Source of the DNA: Gigantopelta aegis | Lineage: Eukaryota > Mollusca > Gastropoda > Neomphalida > Peltospiridae | DNA: 64,000 nt | NCBI RefSeq assembly: GCF_016097555.1 | Contig: NC_054707.1 | Location: forward strand, 49,720,443-49,784,442 | Direction of reading: 5' to 3' | Part shown: in pieces, positions 1-11,236 of the stretch | Position numbering within the stretch: position 1 is the stretch's first letter | Layout: every line of letters begins with the position of its first letter | The notes under the pieces: generated by a model | The model's input: the letters and a program-made list of their open reading frames with translations, nothing else | What the model was told of the DNA's origin: nothing | Databases searched by the model: none | Program-made: the position numbers and the translations under genes

Positions 1-135
1 TTATTTTCTAAAGTCTTGCTCTGTTCTTATGATATAAAGTATGTAATTGTGCAAAATGCCATCAAACATTCTGTCAGTTTACTTACGCAATGCATACTAC
101 TGGTAATCTGTTAAACGTTTGACTGTAGGCCTATA

Positions 136-479
136 CAGGGCTTCTAGAATTTTTACAAAATCCACTAGCCATGGGATCGGTGATTTAAAAAATGTACTAG
201 CCACGATTAAAAATTCATTAGCACTACTTTACTTAATATAATTTTACTAATAGTAATAGTCAGATATGTTACCTAAAGAGGGAGATAGACATTACAAATA
301 CTAAGATTGGGGGGGTGGGGGGTGGGGAGGATATTCATATTTACAAAATAGACTTAAATGCAGTATTTGACAACATTTGTTTTCACTAGCCGTCGGGCAT
401 GGCGATATTAGTTATTTACTAGCCCAACATTAAATATCACTAGCCATGGGAGTGGGGCTACCATAATCTAGAAGCCCTG
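136..479. mobile_element. MITE with 13-bp terminal inverted repeats
   Basis: Ends are CAGGGCTTCTAGA and TCTAGAAGCCCTG. The inside has several CTAGCCATGGG-like motifs. A related, inverted and left-truncated copy is at 47885-48186. Confidence 0.7.
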
Positions 480-2262
480 GTATTCTGTTTGGCTGAGGTG
501 TCATTAAACACACATTCCTCTGCTTTTCAGTCTTTTTAGAACTGTCCAATAAGAAAACATATATATATATATATGAACTGTTGAGAAAAGCCTGGAAAGA
601 GCATGTTAGTTTAGCTAGTTCCGTGTGGTGAGCATCTCAAGTGACAGTGTCTGTAGCAAACATGTAATTATTACCATTCAACAATGGGTGTCATTAAGTC
701 ATTCCTTGTGGCATTACACTGCTAGTAGAAATAAAATACTGGCAACAAATGTGATCATAAAATCACACACCAGGTAACCAATCATGTACACCAATAAGAT
801 CATTTAGTAACTACTGGATTGTAGTTTGATGCAAATATTCAGGTTTTTTGTTGGGTTTTTGTCCTTTGGTCTGTGGCATCTATGACCCAAATATGTAATT
901 TATATATACCTGTGGTAATCACATCAAAAACTTGACCATAAAAATTAAAATATGGGACAAGTTGAAGATTTTGATTATGATGCCAAAGTCGATGACAAAT
1001 GGCTGCCAGTGGACCAGTGTTAGGAACAGTGTGACTGTGAAGTGTCATGGCTGGACCTGGCCTGACATGTTAATGTTGACTCCTAAGGACAAGAAGCAGC
1101 TCTAAAGTATAAGGTGTGATATTTTTCAGTTGCACTTTTCTTTTCAACGCGGAATTTATCAAAATTATGTCCTAGCATTACACACAAAAATCTTGCATAA
1201 TTCATTTGTGACAACAATGAATGTTAAATTTTATTGAAAATGGTGATATTTGTAATTATTTGCATTTTACAAGTGTACAAGCTGTATCCTGAAGGGAAAG
1301 TCAATGCTAGTTTAATTGTTTTTAAAAATTTATAGTGAGGGAAAGAAGAAAAATTTAATCTCTGTACCCAAGTAATAAAATAATTAAAATACCACTTTTC
1401 TGTTATGATATACTATATATATATATATATATATAGTTAAGTAATCAACTGAAAATAAATATGTCCTTATTGTTATTTATAGTAGTCACCCATTTTTGAA
1501 AAACACTAATATTTTCTAATATTCTCCAAGGCAGAAATGAGGATGCTGGGTTGAAGTTTCCACTTTTGAAGTAAATATTTTATTTTATTTTAATCTAGAC
1601 ACAGTAGAAATTTAACCTACATACTGTTTCTTACCTCAGGGAAGTCAGAAGGCATGATACCAGTGTTACTTTTGCAGCAGTCATGTCAACTCTTAATTAG
1701 ATCAACATCCTAGCTCCTTGAATCTTGGCTATGATTGGACATATAATAAAAAAATTATTATTATTAATTAATTTATTTAAAAACCCAGACTGATCATGAA
1801 TTCTTTTTTGCAAATTAAAACAAAAAAACTTTTTAATTTTGTTTTCAATGTAGAGTGAAAAACAAGCAAGTCGTAGCAGTTTGTATAAGCTTATCAGTTT
1901 ACACTAAACCAGATTGTTGTAGCTGACATTTTATTTTGTAGAATTTTTTTTTTTTTTTATGTTCTCAAGCGAATCAATTTGATGTTGAAATGCTCCATTT
2001 TGGGACAGTTCCATAAGCACCGAGTCAAATTACAGAACTTAAACATATTGCTACAATATAATCAATAAATTAGTTTTTTCACCTATAAGTATAAAATAAG
2101 AACATTTTGATTTGTTAAAACTCTGCTAGTGGTATTACTGCCCAACTCAACAGATTGGTTTTGGTAACACTTATCTTGTGAACTATTTTAGTTCAGTCTG
2201 AGAACGTTAGTTCAATTTGCAAGGAACAAAATAAATTTATTGTGGGATTTATCCTTTTGTAG
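480..2262. other. AT-rich sequence, no gene seen
   Basis: Short (TA)n runs near 559 and 1420. No convincing exon; likely intron or intergenic DNA. Confidence 0.5.
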
Positions 2263-2383
2263 CTGTTTGTTGGAGTTGTTGGCATTTTGTTTTACATTAA
2301 TACTAAACCTCACCAGAAAGATAGATTTTCTCAAGATCAGAATGCTTGTTTAAGAAAAACGGGCATAGCATGGTCTGGACCTG
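2263..2383 (+). CDS. Candidate exon with a transmembrane-like segment
   Basis: The acceptor TTATCCTTTTGTAG is followed by an open frame starting LFVGVVGILFYINTKPHQKD. That is a hydrophobic stretch followed by a polar basic tail. The end is uncertain; possible donors are at 2348 and 2384. It could belong with the terminal exon at 5868, but phase cannot be proven. Confidence 0.25.
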
Positions 2384-2928
2384 GTGGGGAGGGGATGGTC
2401 GAATATGAACCTAGCTGTATCTTTTGTCTACATTTTCCATGGACGTCAAGTCTAATATTGCACTGTAATAATATAAGTTGTAGAAGCATCACGAGGGGTT
2501 TATGGCTTTTTATGTACCCTCTGTGTGTTCTTTTACCACGAACCAAACCACTTGCCAGTGACGAAAAATAGTTCCATCGATAAACGAGTTTTTAACTTCA
2601 AATGTTTGTAATACGAAATTGTCTGAAACAGATATTAATATACTTGATTGATTATTAATGTTATTTATAATCTAATTATTGCTTTAGCATTAACTGGGGT
2701 GGCTGGAAACTGTTGGAAATTACAGACGGGGTATAAGAGAATTGTCTCCGCCCACAGGGGTATAAGGGATTTGTCCAACGGCAAACAACCCATGAGATTA
2801 AAGAATTTTACATGAAGGCGAGATAATATTGTTTTAGCCACAGCAGGGGGTGGGGTGAGGTTCACTCTACACCCCTAAAAGACTTTCAGAAAGACTGGAT
2901 CAAGGACCTGTGATTATAAAAAGTTTTA

Positions 2929-3032
2929 AGAGTCCAGACTCAATCTTGTATGACATCACACACATACAGTTTGTACGGTGTTTCCATGGCTTTAAAGTCT
3001 CAGAGTCTATTGGAGTCTTGAGTCTAGACTCT
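2929..3032. mobile_element. Short hairpin element (MITE-like)
   Basis: About 104 bp bounded by inverted repeats AGAGTCCAGACTCAA and TTGAGTCTAGACTCT (one mismatch). Confidence 0.5.
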
Positions 3033-3886
3033 AAACCTTTCATAAGCACCAGGCCAGAAGCTATATTATTGGAAGACTGATGTGCAGTTCATTGTTAGTA
3101 ATCAAATGATGAAGAATATTTCGTTAACGTGTTAGAACATACTAATTACAATACGTGCCACTGCCATTATTACCTAAGCTGATCTTAGTGGGTGATCTAC
3201 AAATTGTCTAAAGTTACATCATATTTATTTTGTTATATCCGAGCATGGTTCATTGTTTTGCATTGTTGTGTTTCTTAAATTACAGATTTGTTAAATTATT
3301 AGTATGGAAGTGAAGAGTTTAGGCGCAAAATGCGATATATCCATTTTTTTTTTTAATTGGCGTAAATCGAATTTTGATCAAAAATAGGATTTACCCAATA
3401 CAATCTCATAAGGATCAATCGCGTTTTGCGGCAAATCAGCGGGCCAACAATTAGCCCTTACTAACGTACAATAATGGCTTTAACTAAAAATAAGAAAGAA
3501 AATGGTTTATATTGCATTTTGTGCGTGAACTCTTCAAGTATTTTTACTGTTATGGATGATGTATCTATGTACATGTGTTATCTTAGTTTAAAACGATTTG
3601 TTTTGGTGCAGACTGAGTGAATGGTGTTTTATTTTATGGATTTGTGTTAATTTACTTATTGAAGTACTAATACTTTATATCTTGTGGTGGTTGTTGTTTC
3701 TAGCAGGTAGGCGAGATGACATACAGAGTAGTGACGAGTGTATTAATATGCTCTTGCAGCCATATTAAATTGAGGTTGATTTCTCTAAACAGTGCTCAGA
3801 TCCTGATCCCGATACAGGTGTAACAAAAAAAACTTCATTTCCCAAAATTCCATGCTATGCAACATGTGATGTAATTATATAGTATC

Positions 3887-3889
<3 letters not shown>
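3033..3889. other. AT-rich sequence, no gene seen
   Basis: No supported exon. A possible acceptor at 3716 opens a short frame, but nothing joins it. Confidence 0.4.
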
Positions 3890-3954
<65 letters not shown>

Positions 3955-3963
3955 CATACATAT

Positions 3964-4000
<37 letters not shown>
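3890..4000. repeat. (TA)n microsatellite with CA interruptions
   Basis: Uninterrupted TA runs on each side of a short CATACATA/CACA core. Confidence 0.95.
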
Positions 4001-4065
4001 CCTACGCAAACCTTAACACAAGAGTCAACCATTTCATAATGGACACATTTAAGGAAAGTTTTCTT

Positions 4066-4840
4066 GAGACAAATTTGCAGGGAGCATCTGATCTCAAGGC
4101 CAGTACATACAGGGTATGGTACCGCTGCAAACAGAACATGTTCTCATAGGACATGTGTAAACAGGTGTTCTTTTAAGACTCATTTGAACACAGAACATGA
4201 TGTCGCATCATGCCCACAAAGGAAGACACATCTGCAAAGAGAATTTTTTTTCATAGAGGACATATTTGCAAAGAGATGTTCTTCTAGGACTTAGCTGCAA
4301 AAAGAACATGATCTTTTATCACACACCAACAAAGGAAGACACATCTGTAAAGTGAAAATTTTCTCATAGGACACATTTGCAAAGAGAAAGTGTTCTCTTT
4401 TTACTTGTTTGTAAAAAAAGAACATGATCTTTCATCACAGACCTACAAAGCACGATGGATCAGCAAAAAGCACATGTTCTCATAGGACTCTCCATCAAAG
4501 GAGAACATGTTCTCATAGTACAAATCTGTGAAGAACATAATCTCACGGGACAGATCTACAAAGAATGTTCTTACAGGACAGATCTACAAAGAGAATGTTC
4601 TCACTGTACGTATCTACAAAAAGAATGTTTTCACAGGACACATCTACAAAGAGAATGTTCTCGCAGGACACATCTACAAAGAGAATGTTCTCACAGGACA
4701 GATCTACAAAGAGAATGTTCTCGCAGGACACATCTACAAAGAGAATGTTCTCGCAGGACACATCTACAAAGAGAATGTTCTCACAGAACACATCTACAAA
4801 GAGAATGTTCTCACAGGACAGATCTACAAAGGTACCACTG
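4066..4840 (+). repeat. 30-bp minisatellite
   Basis: The clean core (about 4545-4836) is a tandem array of about ten 30-bp units, ACATCTACAAAGAGAATGTT plus CTCGCAGGAC. More diverged, wider-spaced copies extend back to about 4066. The unit is a multiple of three, so three plus-strand frames and one minus-strand frame stay open by construction. Confidence 0.9.
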
Positions 4841-5264
4841 TTCTCTTGGACACATTTCAATGTTCTGTTAAAATACACCTGCACAGTGACTACATGTATG
4901 GAAAGGGACTTCTACATACAAACTTGACAGTATTGCGTTTGAGAATCTGCCCAACGGTTTAGCTCTGTGTGTTTATGCATTATTTCACAACAGTGTGATG
5001 TTCTGCTGTGCACTGGTGTGATCAGTTCCACCTGTACACTGTGTTATGATGTACTAACAATAAACAAGTGTATTTTATGAAAACAGGTTAGGAATGTCTA
5101 TAATTTGTTTTCATTCTTGAAATTCTATTGCAGAGATTCTGAATACAATCAATATTATTATGATGGTGTGTTTTGTTATGTTTTTGTTTGTTTCAGCGTA
5201 TTTTAATGGACTTGGATTACCCCCCCCCCCATTCTAAACAATGCTTCAAAAGTACATCAAACCC

Positions 5265-5466
5265 CCTGACATGTACTGTCCTGCCTGTTGAAAAGTGCGT
5301 ATAAAAGATCCTTTACTGTTTTGTCAATTGGAGTAACCTGTGGCAGCAGTGGGTTTCCTCTCTTTCTCTTGACCACGTGTTGAAATGACCAAATGTTTAG
5401 ACGCCAAATAGCTGTAGGTTAATAATGTGCTCAGGTGTCATTAAACAAACATTCCTTTCCTTTCTT
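5265..5466 (+). mobile_element. SINE fragment
   Basis: Carries the shared central domain (TGTCCTGCCTGTTG, ATAAAAGATCC) and a tail TCATTAAACAAACATTCC. Confidence 0.7.
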
Positions 5467-5522
5467 TGTATGAGCCAGTTTGATATTGCAGTCATCAACA
5501 CCAAACACCATTTCCCTTATTG

Positions 5523-5815
5523 GGGTGGAATCTGGCCCAGTCAGTTAAACACTCGCCGGAGATAGTTGTGTCATAGGATCAAACCACCTCAGTGTACCCA
5601 TTCTCTGATTGGAGTTTTTCTTCATCCCAAACAGTGTCCCACGACTGGTATATCAAATGCCATGGTATGTGCTGCTCTGTCTGTGGGAAAGTGCATATAA
5701 AAGATCCCTTGCTACTAATGGAAAAATGTATCTCCTCTCTAAGACTAAGTCAGAATTATCAAATGTTCGATGTTCAATAGCTGATGATTAATAAATCAGT
5801 GTCCTCAGTAGGTTT
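5523..5815 (+). mobile_element. SINE, head type C
   Basis: tRNA-like head (GGCCCAGTCAGTTAAACACT, box-B-like GGATCAAACC) joined to the common central domain (CACGACTGGTATATCAAA, ATAAAAGATCCCTTGCT). Confidence 0.75.
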
Positions 5816-5867
5816 GCCACTAGGTTTTGTTTCCAAAGTAAACTAAGTCTTTATGTTTTAATCACAG

Positions 5868-5930
5868 AATATGATGCCTGATTATCTAGGCCTGGACACG
5901 TTAGCTGCTGCTGGAGGCAAGAACAAGTAG
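5868..5930 (+). CDS. Likely terminal coding exon of an unrecognised gene
   Basis: A good acceptor (CTTTATGTTTTAATCACAG) is followed by a 20-codon frame, NMMPDYLGLDTLAAAGGKNK, and TAG at 5928-5930. The composition is coding-like and unlike the surrounding AT-rich sequence. The rest of the gene would lie upstream, perhaps outside the window. Immediately downstream is a minisatellite that would be in the 3' UTR. Confidence 0.4.
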   Translation, partial: NMMPDYLGLDTLAAAGGKNK

Positions 5931-6385
5931 GAGATTCAAAGTTGAATACACACACTGGTATCGGATTCAAAGTTGAAATCACATGCTGATATCAAAGTTA
6001 AATACACACTGATATCAGATTCGGTATGAGATTGAGTTCAATACACATGCTGGTATTAGATTCAGTAGGATATTCAAAGTTGAATACACACACTGGTATC
6101 AGTTTCAAAGTTAAATACACATGCCGATATCAGATTCAAAGTTAAAAACACATGCCGATATCAGATTCAGTAGGAAATTGAGTTCAATATATGCTGGGAT
6201 CAGATTCAAAGTTAAATACACACGCTGATTCAGTAGGACATTCAAAGTTTAATACACACGCTGGTATCATTCAGTAGGAGATGAGAGTTAAATACACATT
6301 GAAATCAGATTTGGTAAGAGTTTCAAAGTTAAATACACCCTGGTGTTAGATTTCATACCAGAACGAGTTAAATACACATTTTGGG
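5931..6385 (+). repeat. Irregular minisatellite
   Basis: About a dozen diverged units of roughly 30-45 bp around GATTCAAAGTTAAATACACA with CTGGTATCA. It directly follows the stop of the exon at 5868. Confidence 0.8.
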
Positions 6386-7364
6386 GAATATATAGGACAT
6401 TTTATTTTTTCTGCTTGGGTTTATATATATATATATGTGTGTATATTTCCATATGTTATTTGTTTTATTGGAGGGGTTTTTTTTTCGTTTTTTTCCCCTA
6501 ATTTTTTTTTTTAAGAGGGGGAGAAGGTGGTGGTGTTTTTGTTTTTTTTACTTTAAAAACAAGTTGGTCATGTATATATAAAAAGTATTTCTTTCACTTA
6601 AATATTCAAGTGTTAGCACATGTGTTTTCTTTTGGGAATTACGATCGTTTGTTCAGTCACTGGGTTAGACAAATGCAAACATCATGTCAAAATGACCGTG
6701 AGGCGGAATTCGTTTCCTACATACGTGTGTAATAACTGTTACATGTAGCAGATTACTCCACATTCCACACCTTTACACTGAGAGGTTTGTCAAACTGTTA
6801 ACAGAAACTCATGATATTACGTCCACACATTGTCATGATAAACTGCACAAATACATTTCATGCACTCACATATGTAGAGCTGTACTTTCAGGTCATCTGT
6901 AAAGTAAACATGCACAACATGTGAGATTTTCTACCTTCACTCCCACCCCCATACACTTCTTTCACATTGAAATGTAGACTACTACATCAGATACAATAAG
7001 AGTTTTGTGTATGTACTCTGTGAGTGAACCCCCCCCTCCCAGTACCATACTCTCTTCGTACGTAATGTCTGAACCCGCTCATCCCTCCTCGGGGGGGTAC
7101 ATATTTTATGGATAGCCTGTTCTAGAAATATTTCACTTTTAAAAAATTGCAGCATCCATAACCTTAAAGTTGAAATGTAGTTGTCCCAAATTATCATTGA
7201 TCCAGTGTTATAGCCAGGAATGGTGCTTGCAGTGCAACACCTCCATGGATGTCGAAAGATGCCAGCAACAGGAGGGGCATTTAAAATATTCATTTGAATT
7301 TCAGATATTTTTGGATTTTTATTAAATTAAAAAAAAAAATTCATTAAATTAAAAAATTTAAAAC
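6386..7364. other. No gene seen
   Basis: T-rich runs near 6475-6550, a short (TA)n, then unique-looking sequence. No supported exon. Confidence 0.4.
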
Positions 7365-8490
7365 CTTTAAAGTCTGTCTTCTAAAGGTTTGACTGGATTG
7401 TTCTGAAACTTGGTACAATGAACCTCTGGGCAGTCTCAACAAACTAACGGATATTTTGTGAACCTATCAATTTTTGTTATTGTAATAAATATACATATAT
7501 TTATCTTATAACTTACCCATGATGTCCATGTCATAAACCCATGTGATAATTTACTTTATTAACCCATTTATTAATGTTATGCAAATTTGCAAGGTCTCCA
7601 GGTAATGTGTTGCTGTGGATGGGTCATTTGCTTACAAGCCAACAAGACCCGTGTACATGAGCGTAACGTTTTCAAAGATTTGTTTAAAATGCGTGATGTC
7701 AAACTAATCTGTGCTAATCGTGATGACATCATATTACCGATGGCTGTGACTTTAGTACTGTGATTTACTAAATTTTTTATTAAAATGTTATTTTAGAAGT
7801 GTTATAGGATAAATAGAATTCGCTACTCATGTGTTTTAATATGTAAAATATCAACCTTGTCTAGTTAATCGGTATTTGTCTTGGCAGAGCCTCGACAAAT
7901 ACCAATTAACATAGACTCAGTTGATATTTTCCATATAAAAAAATACTCATGACGAATCCTCTCTATATATATTTAATATTTAAAATTTTAAAAGTATCTT
8001 CTCATAGAATTTTAATTGCATAATTCTGAAATTCCATATACTTATTTAATGGGTCAGTCTTAATAAATTGATAGACATTTTGGAAATTTTGAAAAAAAAA
8101 AAAATATATTTTTAATTTTAAATTGAAAATTTGAAAGTCTGTCTTTTCCTAGAATTTTGATTAGGTAATTCTGAAACTTGGTACGATGACTCCACAAACT
8201 AATAGATATTTTGGATGTTTGATTTTTTAAAAAGATTTATTAACTTTTAAAACAATTTGATATTTAATAATAAATATAAAAATTCTGGAAGATCTATCAT
8301 CTAGAGGTTTGAATGGGTGATTCTCAGGGGCAGTCTTCACAAACTATTAGAAAGATATTTTGAGAATTTTAACATTGAAAATCTAAAATTCTTATCTCCT
8401 ATAGTTTTGATTGGATAATTCTGAAACTTAGCATGATTATTTTCAGAGCAATCTTCACAAAGTAATAGAGATATTGTGGACATTCTTAAT
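7365..8490. repeat. Decayed satellite of five copies, split by an insertion
   Basis: Diverged copies of a motif (GTCTGTCTTCTAGAGGTTTG, ATTCTGAAACTTGG, CAGTCTTCACAAACTA) occur near 7372, 7992, 8134, 8289 and 8390. The gap between the first two is filled by a separate dispersed element (7495-7960). Confidence 0.6.
7495..7960. mobile_element. Dispersed element ending in a hairpin, copy 1
   Basis: Shares an ordered set of blocks with 47390-47745 (AACTTACC..ATG, ATCCATGTCA, AACCCATGTGATAATTTA, GTACTGTGATTTACTAAAT, ATAGAATTC). It ends in an inverted repeat around TAAAATATCAACC and GGTTGATATTTTCC-like arms. Confidence 0.65.
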
Positions 8491-8639
8491 TGTTTAAACA
8501 TTTAAATTGAAAATTTGATTCTCTTTGGCAGTTTAAAATTTTTAGTAAATTTTTTAATTGTTATTAGAAATTTAAAATTGACAGTTTGAAAGTATATGAC
8601 TTACCATCTACTAGTAACCAAATTTAAAATTAAATAGTG

Positions 8640-8900
8640 GCACTCTGTAGGCATTGTGGTGGGACATAGCATAGAGGTATAGTGCTCGCTTGATGCACGG
8701 TCGGTCTGAGATCGATCCCTGTCGGTGGGTCCATTGGTCTATTTCTCGTTCCAACCAGTACACCACAACTGATATATCAACGGCTGTGGTATGTGTTACC
8801 CTGTCTGTGGGATGGTGCATATAAAACATCCTTTGCGACTACTGGAAAAATTTAGCGGGTTTCCTCTCTAAGACTATTTCTCATTTCTTGTTAAAAAGTT
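8640..8900 (+). mobile_element. SINE, head type B
   Basis: Head GGTCGGTCTGAGATCGATCC, then CATTGGTCTATTTCTCGTTC and the common central domain. Confidence 0.85.
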
Positions 8901-9061
8901 ACATCCCCTCCTGAGCAAAATCCTGAGCAAAAAACAAAAGACTGTAGTAGATACACACACATAAGAAATACTGAAAGTGTTAAACAGATTTTTAATAGTT
9001 AAAAAATACAAGTACCAATCACAAAGGAAAACACTGGAGCAGCTGTATAATCTTTAACTTG

Positions 9062-9353
9062 AATGGCGGGACCTAGCCCAATGGTAAAGTGCTCGTTAGA
9101 TGCGTGGTCAGTTTGGAATTAATCCCTGTCGGTGGGCCCATTGGTCTATTTCTCATTCTAGCCAGTGACTGGTATATCAAAGGCTGTGGTATGTGCTATC
9201 CTGTGTGGGATTGTGCATATAAAAGATCCCTTGCTGATAATCGAAAAGAGCGGGTTTCTTCTCTAAGACTATGGCAAAATTACCAATGTTTGACATCCAG
9301 TAGCCGATGATTAATAAATCAATGTGCTCTAGTGTTGTCATTAAACAAAACAA
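9062..9353 (+). mobile_element. SINE, head type B, near full length
   Basis: Head GGGACCTAGCCCAATGGTAA, common central domain, and tail TCAATGTGCTCTAGTGTTGT followed by CATTAAACAAAACAAAC. Confidence 0.9.
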
Positions 9354-9632
9354 ACTTCTGTAACTTGAAAAATGCACTGAATCTACTGTCATTATGTAAC
9401 ATATACTAATACAAAATGCAAACACAACTACAGTTTTAATAAACTCAACATCTTCCCTCACTATATAACATTTACTAATATAAAATACAAACACAACTAC
9501 AGTTTTAATAAACTCAAAATCTTCCCTCACCATATAACATTCACCAATACAAAATACAAACACTCTTGTTTTGCTGTTATTAACATTGTCATCCATTTTC
9601 AGACAAGATGATCACCATGTTTTTAAGTTTGT

Positions 9633-10019
9633 AACACAAATCAGTGGAAAGAAAGAAAGAAATGTTTTATTTAACGACGCACTCAACACATTTTATTTAC
9701 GGTTATATGGCATCAGACATATGGTTAAGGACCACACAGATTTTGAGAGGAAACCCGCTGCCGCCACTACATGGGCTACTCTTCCGATTAGCAGCAAGGG
9801 GTCTTTTATTTGCGCTTCCCACAGGCAGAATAGCACAAACCATGGCCTTTGTTGAACCAGTTATGGATCACTGGTCGGTGCAAGTGGTTTACACCTACCC
9901 ACTGAGCCTTGCGGAGCACTCACTCGGGGTTTGGAGTCGGTATCTGGATTAAAAATCCCATGCCTCGACTGGGATCCGAACCCAGTACCTACCAGCCTGT
10001 AGACCACAAATCAATGGAA
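9633..10019 (-). mobile_element. SINE, type A, 5'-truncated, with target duplication
   Basis: Starts (on plus) with the tail AAAGAAAGAAATGTTTTATT and ends in the tRNA-like head CTGGGATCCGAACCCAG. The first part of the head is missing. Flanking repeats CACAAATCAGTGGAA (9633-9647) and CACAAATCAATGGAA (10005-10019) are the target duplication with one change. Confidence 0.9.
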
Positions 10020-11236
10020 TAATGGTCTCTGTTTGTGTCCAGTGTCAAATTGGAGACTCCTATATTTATATATGACCTCGATACAATTATTTAAAGTGTA
10101 TTAAATAATGGTGTGTGACAGGAAGAAAATCAGTGCGACAGACTCTAGATTGTGAACACTACCATATATATGTATGTTTACTTTTGGAGCCGTCCTCGAT
10201 AACTGAAATCAGAATTTACTTGCATTTTATTTAAATTATCCATTTCCATAAATCTGAAGTGTTTCTGGTCATCCTAGTTTTCTTTAATTCCACAAAATGC
10301 ATTTTTTAAATATTTTTAAAAATGTACATACCTCTGAAAAGTAATGGTTATGGAGACGAACAACTCCATTTCAATGTCACAGACTCTTGTTTCACTTTGT
10401 TGTACCTTTACTGATTGAAAACATAGTTTATTGCATAAACAACAAAATAACTGGGCACAAGTCTGCCAACTTACTAGGCAAAGTGGTACCGTAATCGAAA
10501 TGTGTATGAGGTTTGTAAATTAACCGAACTTAGTGTCTATTTTCATGGGTTGAACCTACGATCTGTGCTTTTAATGTAGTTGGTCTATTCTAAATGGTTA
10601 AATAATGACAAAAAATATATAAATATTACTGAAGATTGCAGTTTAATCATCATTGGAAGTCCATCATCCTATCCTAGCCATTTGGACATTTCAACAGTAA
10701 TGACATTTTAATGTGAACTATAAAAAAAAGAAAGAAGAAAAAGTGTTTTACTTCACATAACAATTTATACAACAAATGGAATACAGGTCATAACGTAACC
10801 TTTTCTGGTCGACTTGTGTGATTGCTAGTTCAGCAACTGATGAAATTTAGACGTTGACAAATTGGCAAAATTGCGACTGATTCCAGAGTAATTGCAAATT
10901 TAAATCGACTGGCATCCAGGCTGGTGATACACTGATTTCCATACATGGATAATTACAACCTCTGTTCAGGGCCAAAATCGGCACCAGTGTCTTCGTTAAG
11001 GCTAATGCTAGCATCCAAATTAGATTTCATATTCATGCAAGTTCTTGTCGAAATATAACTTTGCATAGAATAAAATGAATGGTAATTTGCGGGTATTTGG
11101 GCTTGATTCGTAGAATGGGCTGAGGAATTCCAAGGATGTCAGAGTATTATAAATGTTAAAATAAGGAAATACTGTACTTGTAATTATGATACTGCATTTT
11201 TAAAAGAACTGAATGAAAAATATAATTTATTATATA
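10020..11236. other. No gene seen
   Basis: Unique-looking AT-rich DNA without supported exons or recognised repeats. Confidence 0.4.

Noticed and set aside
1654..1740. Possible exon after TTTCTTACCTCAG
   Set aside because: All frames close within about 25 codons and the composition is not coding-like.
4064..4962. 138-, 144- and 120-codon frames with HLQRECSRRT-type repeats
   Set aside because: The 30-bp minisatellite unit is a multiple of three, so several frames stay open together on both strands.
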